From Actinomycetota bacterium (GTDB lineage: Bacteria > Actinomycetota > Actinomycetes > Streptosporangiales > Streptosporangiaceae), in the NCBI GenBank assembly GCA_003168295.1, contig PMST01000366.1:1-6097 (forward strand): DNA of 6,097 bases. The letters run 5' to 3'. The translations under genes and the position numbers were made by a program. The notes below the pieces were generated by a model, which worked only from the letters and a program-made list of their open reading frames with translations, was not told the DNA's origin and made no database searches. Below are positions 6,014 through 6,097 of the stretch, piece by piece; the first letter of the stretch is position 1, and each line of letters opens with the position of its first letter.

Positions 6014-6036
6014 GTTTCGCAACGGCATGCCGAAAC
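6014..6036. repeat. Inverted repeat GTTTCG...CGAAAC
   Basis: Six-base arms (6014-6019 and 6031-6036) flank 11 bases that overlap the perfect palindrome CGGCATGCCG (6023-6032). It is not a parS site, which would read GTTTCAC/GTGAAAC with no spacer. The rest of the tail to 6097 shows no gene that I can support. Confidence 0.35.
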
Positions 6037-6097
6037 ACATCGACGAGCCAGGTCGAACGCGCCGTCCGCTCCAGCTGACCCCCGCGGGCCCTCCAGT

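Noticed and set aside
6014..6036. parS-like site
   Set aside because: Arms are GTTTCG/CGAAAC with 11 bases between them, unlike the compact parS GTTTCAC-GTGAAAC.
5724..6038. Minus-strand open frame of 104 codons over the end of the mannosyltransferase gene and the DnaA boxes
   Set aside because: It overlaps a well-supported gene, has no RBS or recognisable domain, and runs through the DnaA-box cluster. Long chance frames are common in GC-rich DNA.
5962..6078. Plus-strand small ORF of 38 codons starting at ATG 5962
   Set aside because: No ribosome binding site, its codons cover two DnaA boxes, and the protein has no recognisable features.
6027..6097. Possible start (ATG 6027) of a gene running off the right edge
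   Set aside because: Open to the window end, but no RBS is visible and the ATG lies inside the palindrome CGGCATGCCG. The sequence is too short to judge.

Overview
This is a GC-rich window from an actinomycete chromosome. The content is the conserved cell-division and envelope-signalling neighbourhood that lies near oriC in actinobacteria: pknB, crgA, a zinc-finger rhomboid protease and the cyclophilin ppiA. The mix of GTG and TTG starts, AGGAGG-type ribosome binding sites and the CrgA protein all fit Actinomycetes. The layout is not exactly mycobacterial, because no trpG lies between pknB and crgA. I cannot name the genus from sequence alone.

Layout from left to right: (1) the 3' part of pknB (+), entering in mid kinase domain and running through one membrane helix, three PASTA repeats and a Pro-rich tail, then a 19-bp hairpin that begins at the stop codon. 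(2) A repeat-rich leader and crgA (+, GTG start at 1652). (3) Convergent with crgA across only 5 bp, the ppiA-rhomboid pair on the minus strand, with 16 bp between ppiA and the rhomboid gene. (4) A divergent intergenic region of about 150 bp, then a small Ala-rich single-pass membrane protein (+). (5) A spacer of about 210 bp with a strong nested hairpin. (6) A multi-spanning GT-C mannosyltransferase-like gene (+). (7) A gene-free tail from 5884 to 6097 that holds a tight cluster of DnaA boxes and several short inverted repeats.

Working together: PknB senses envelope state through its PASTA ectodomain and phosphorylates division and wall proteins. CrgA is a small divisome membrane protein. 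PpiA folds proteins in the cytoplasm, and the rhomboid cleaves membrane proteins. The GT-C enzyme probably adds mannose from a polyprenyl-phosphate donor to an envelope glycan. Gene orientations (pknB and crgA pointing right, ppiA pointing left) match the mycobacterial arrangement with oriC to the right of this window. The DnaA-box cluster at the right edge supports that, either as an accessory DnaA-binding site or as the edge of an origin.

I see no mobile element, CRISPR array, tRNA, rRNA or defence system. The signals most worth a second look are the DnaA-box cluster, the rhomboid whose usual oxyanion-hole His is Asp, and the tandem SD-like repeats in the crgA leader.
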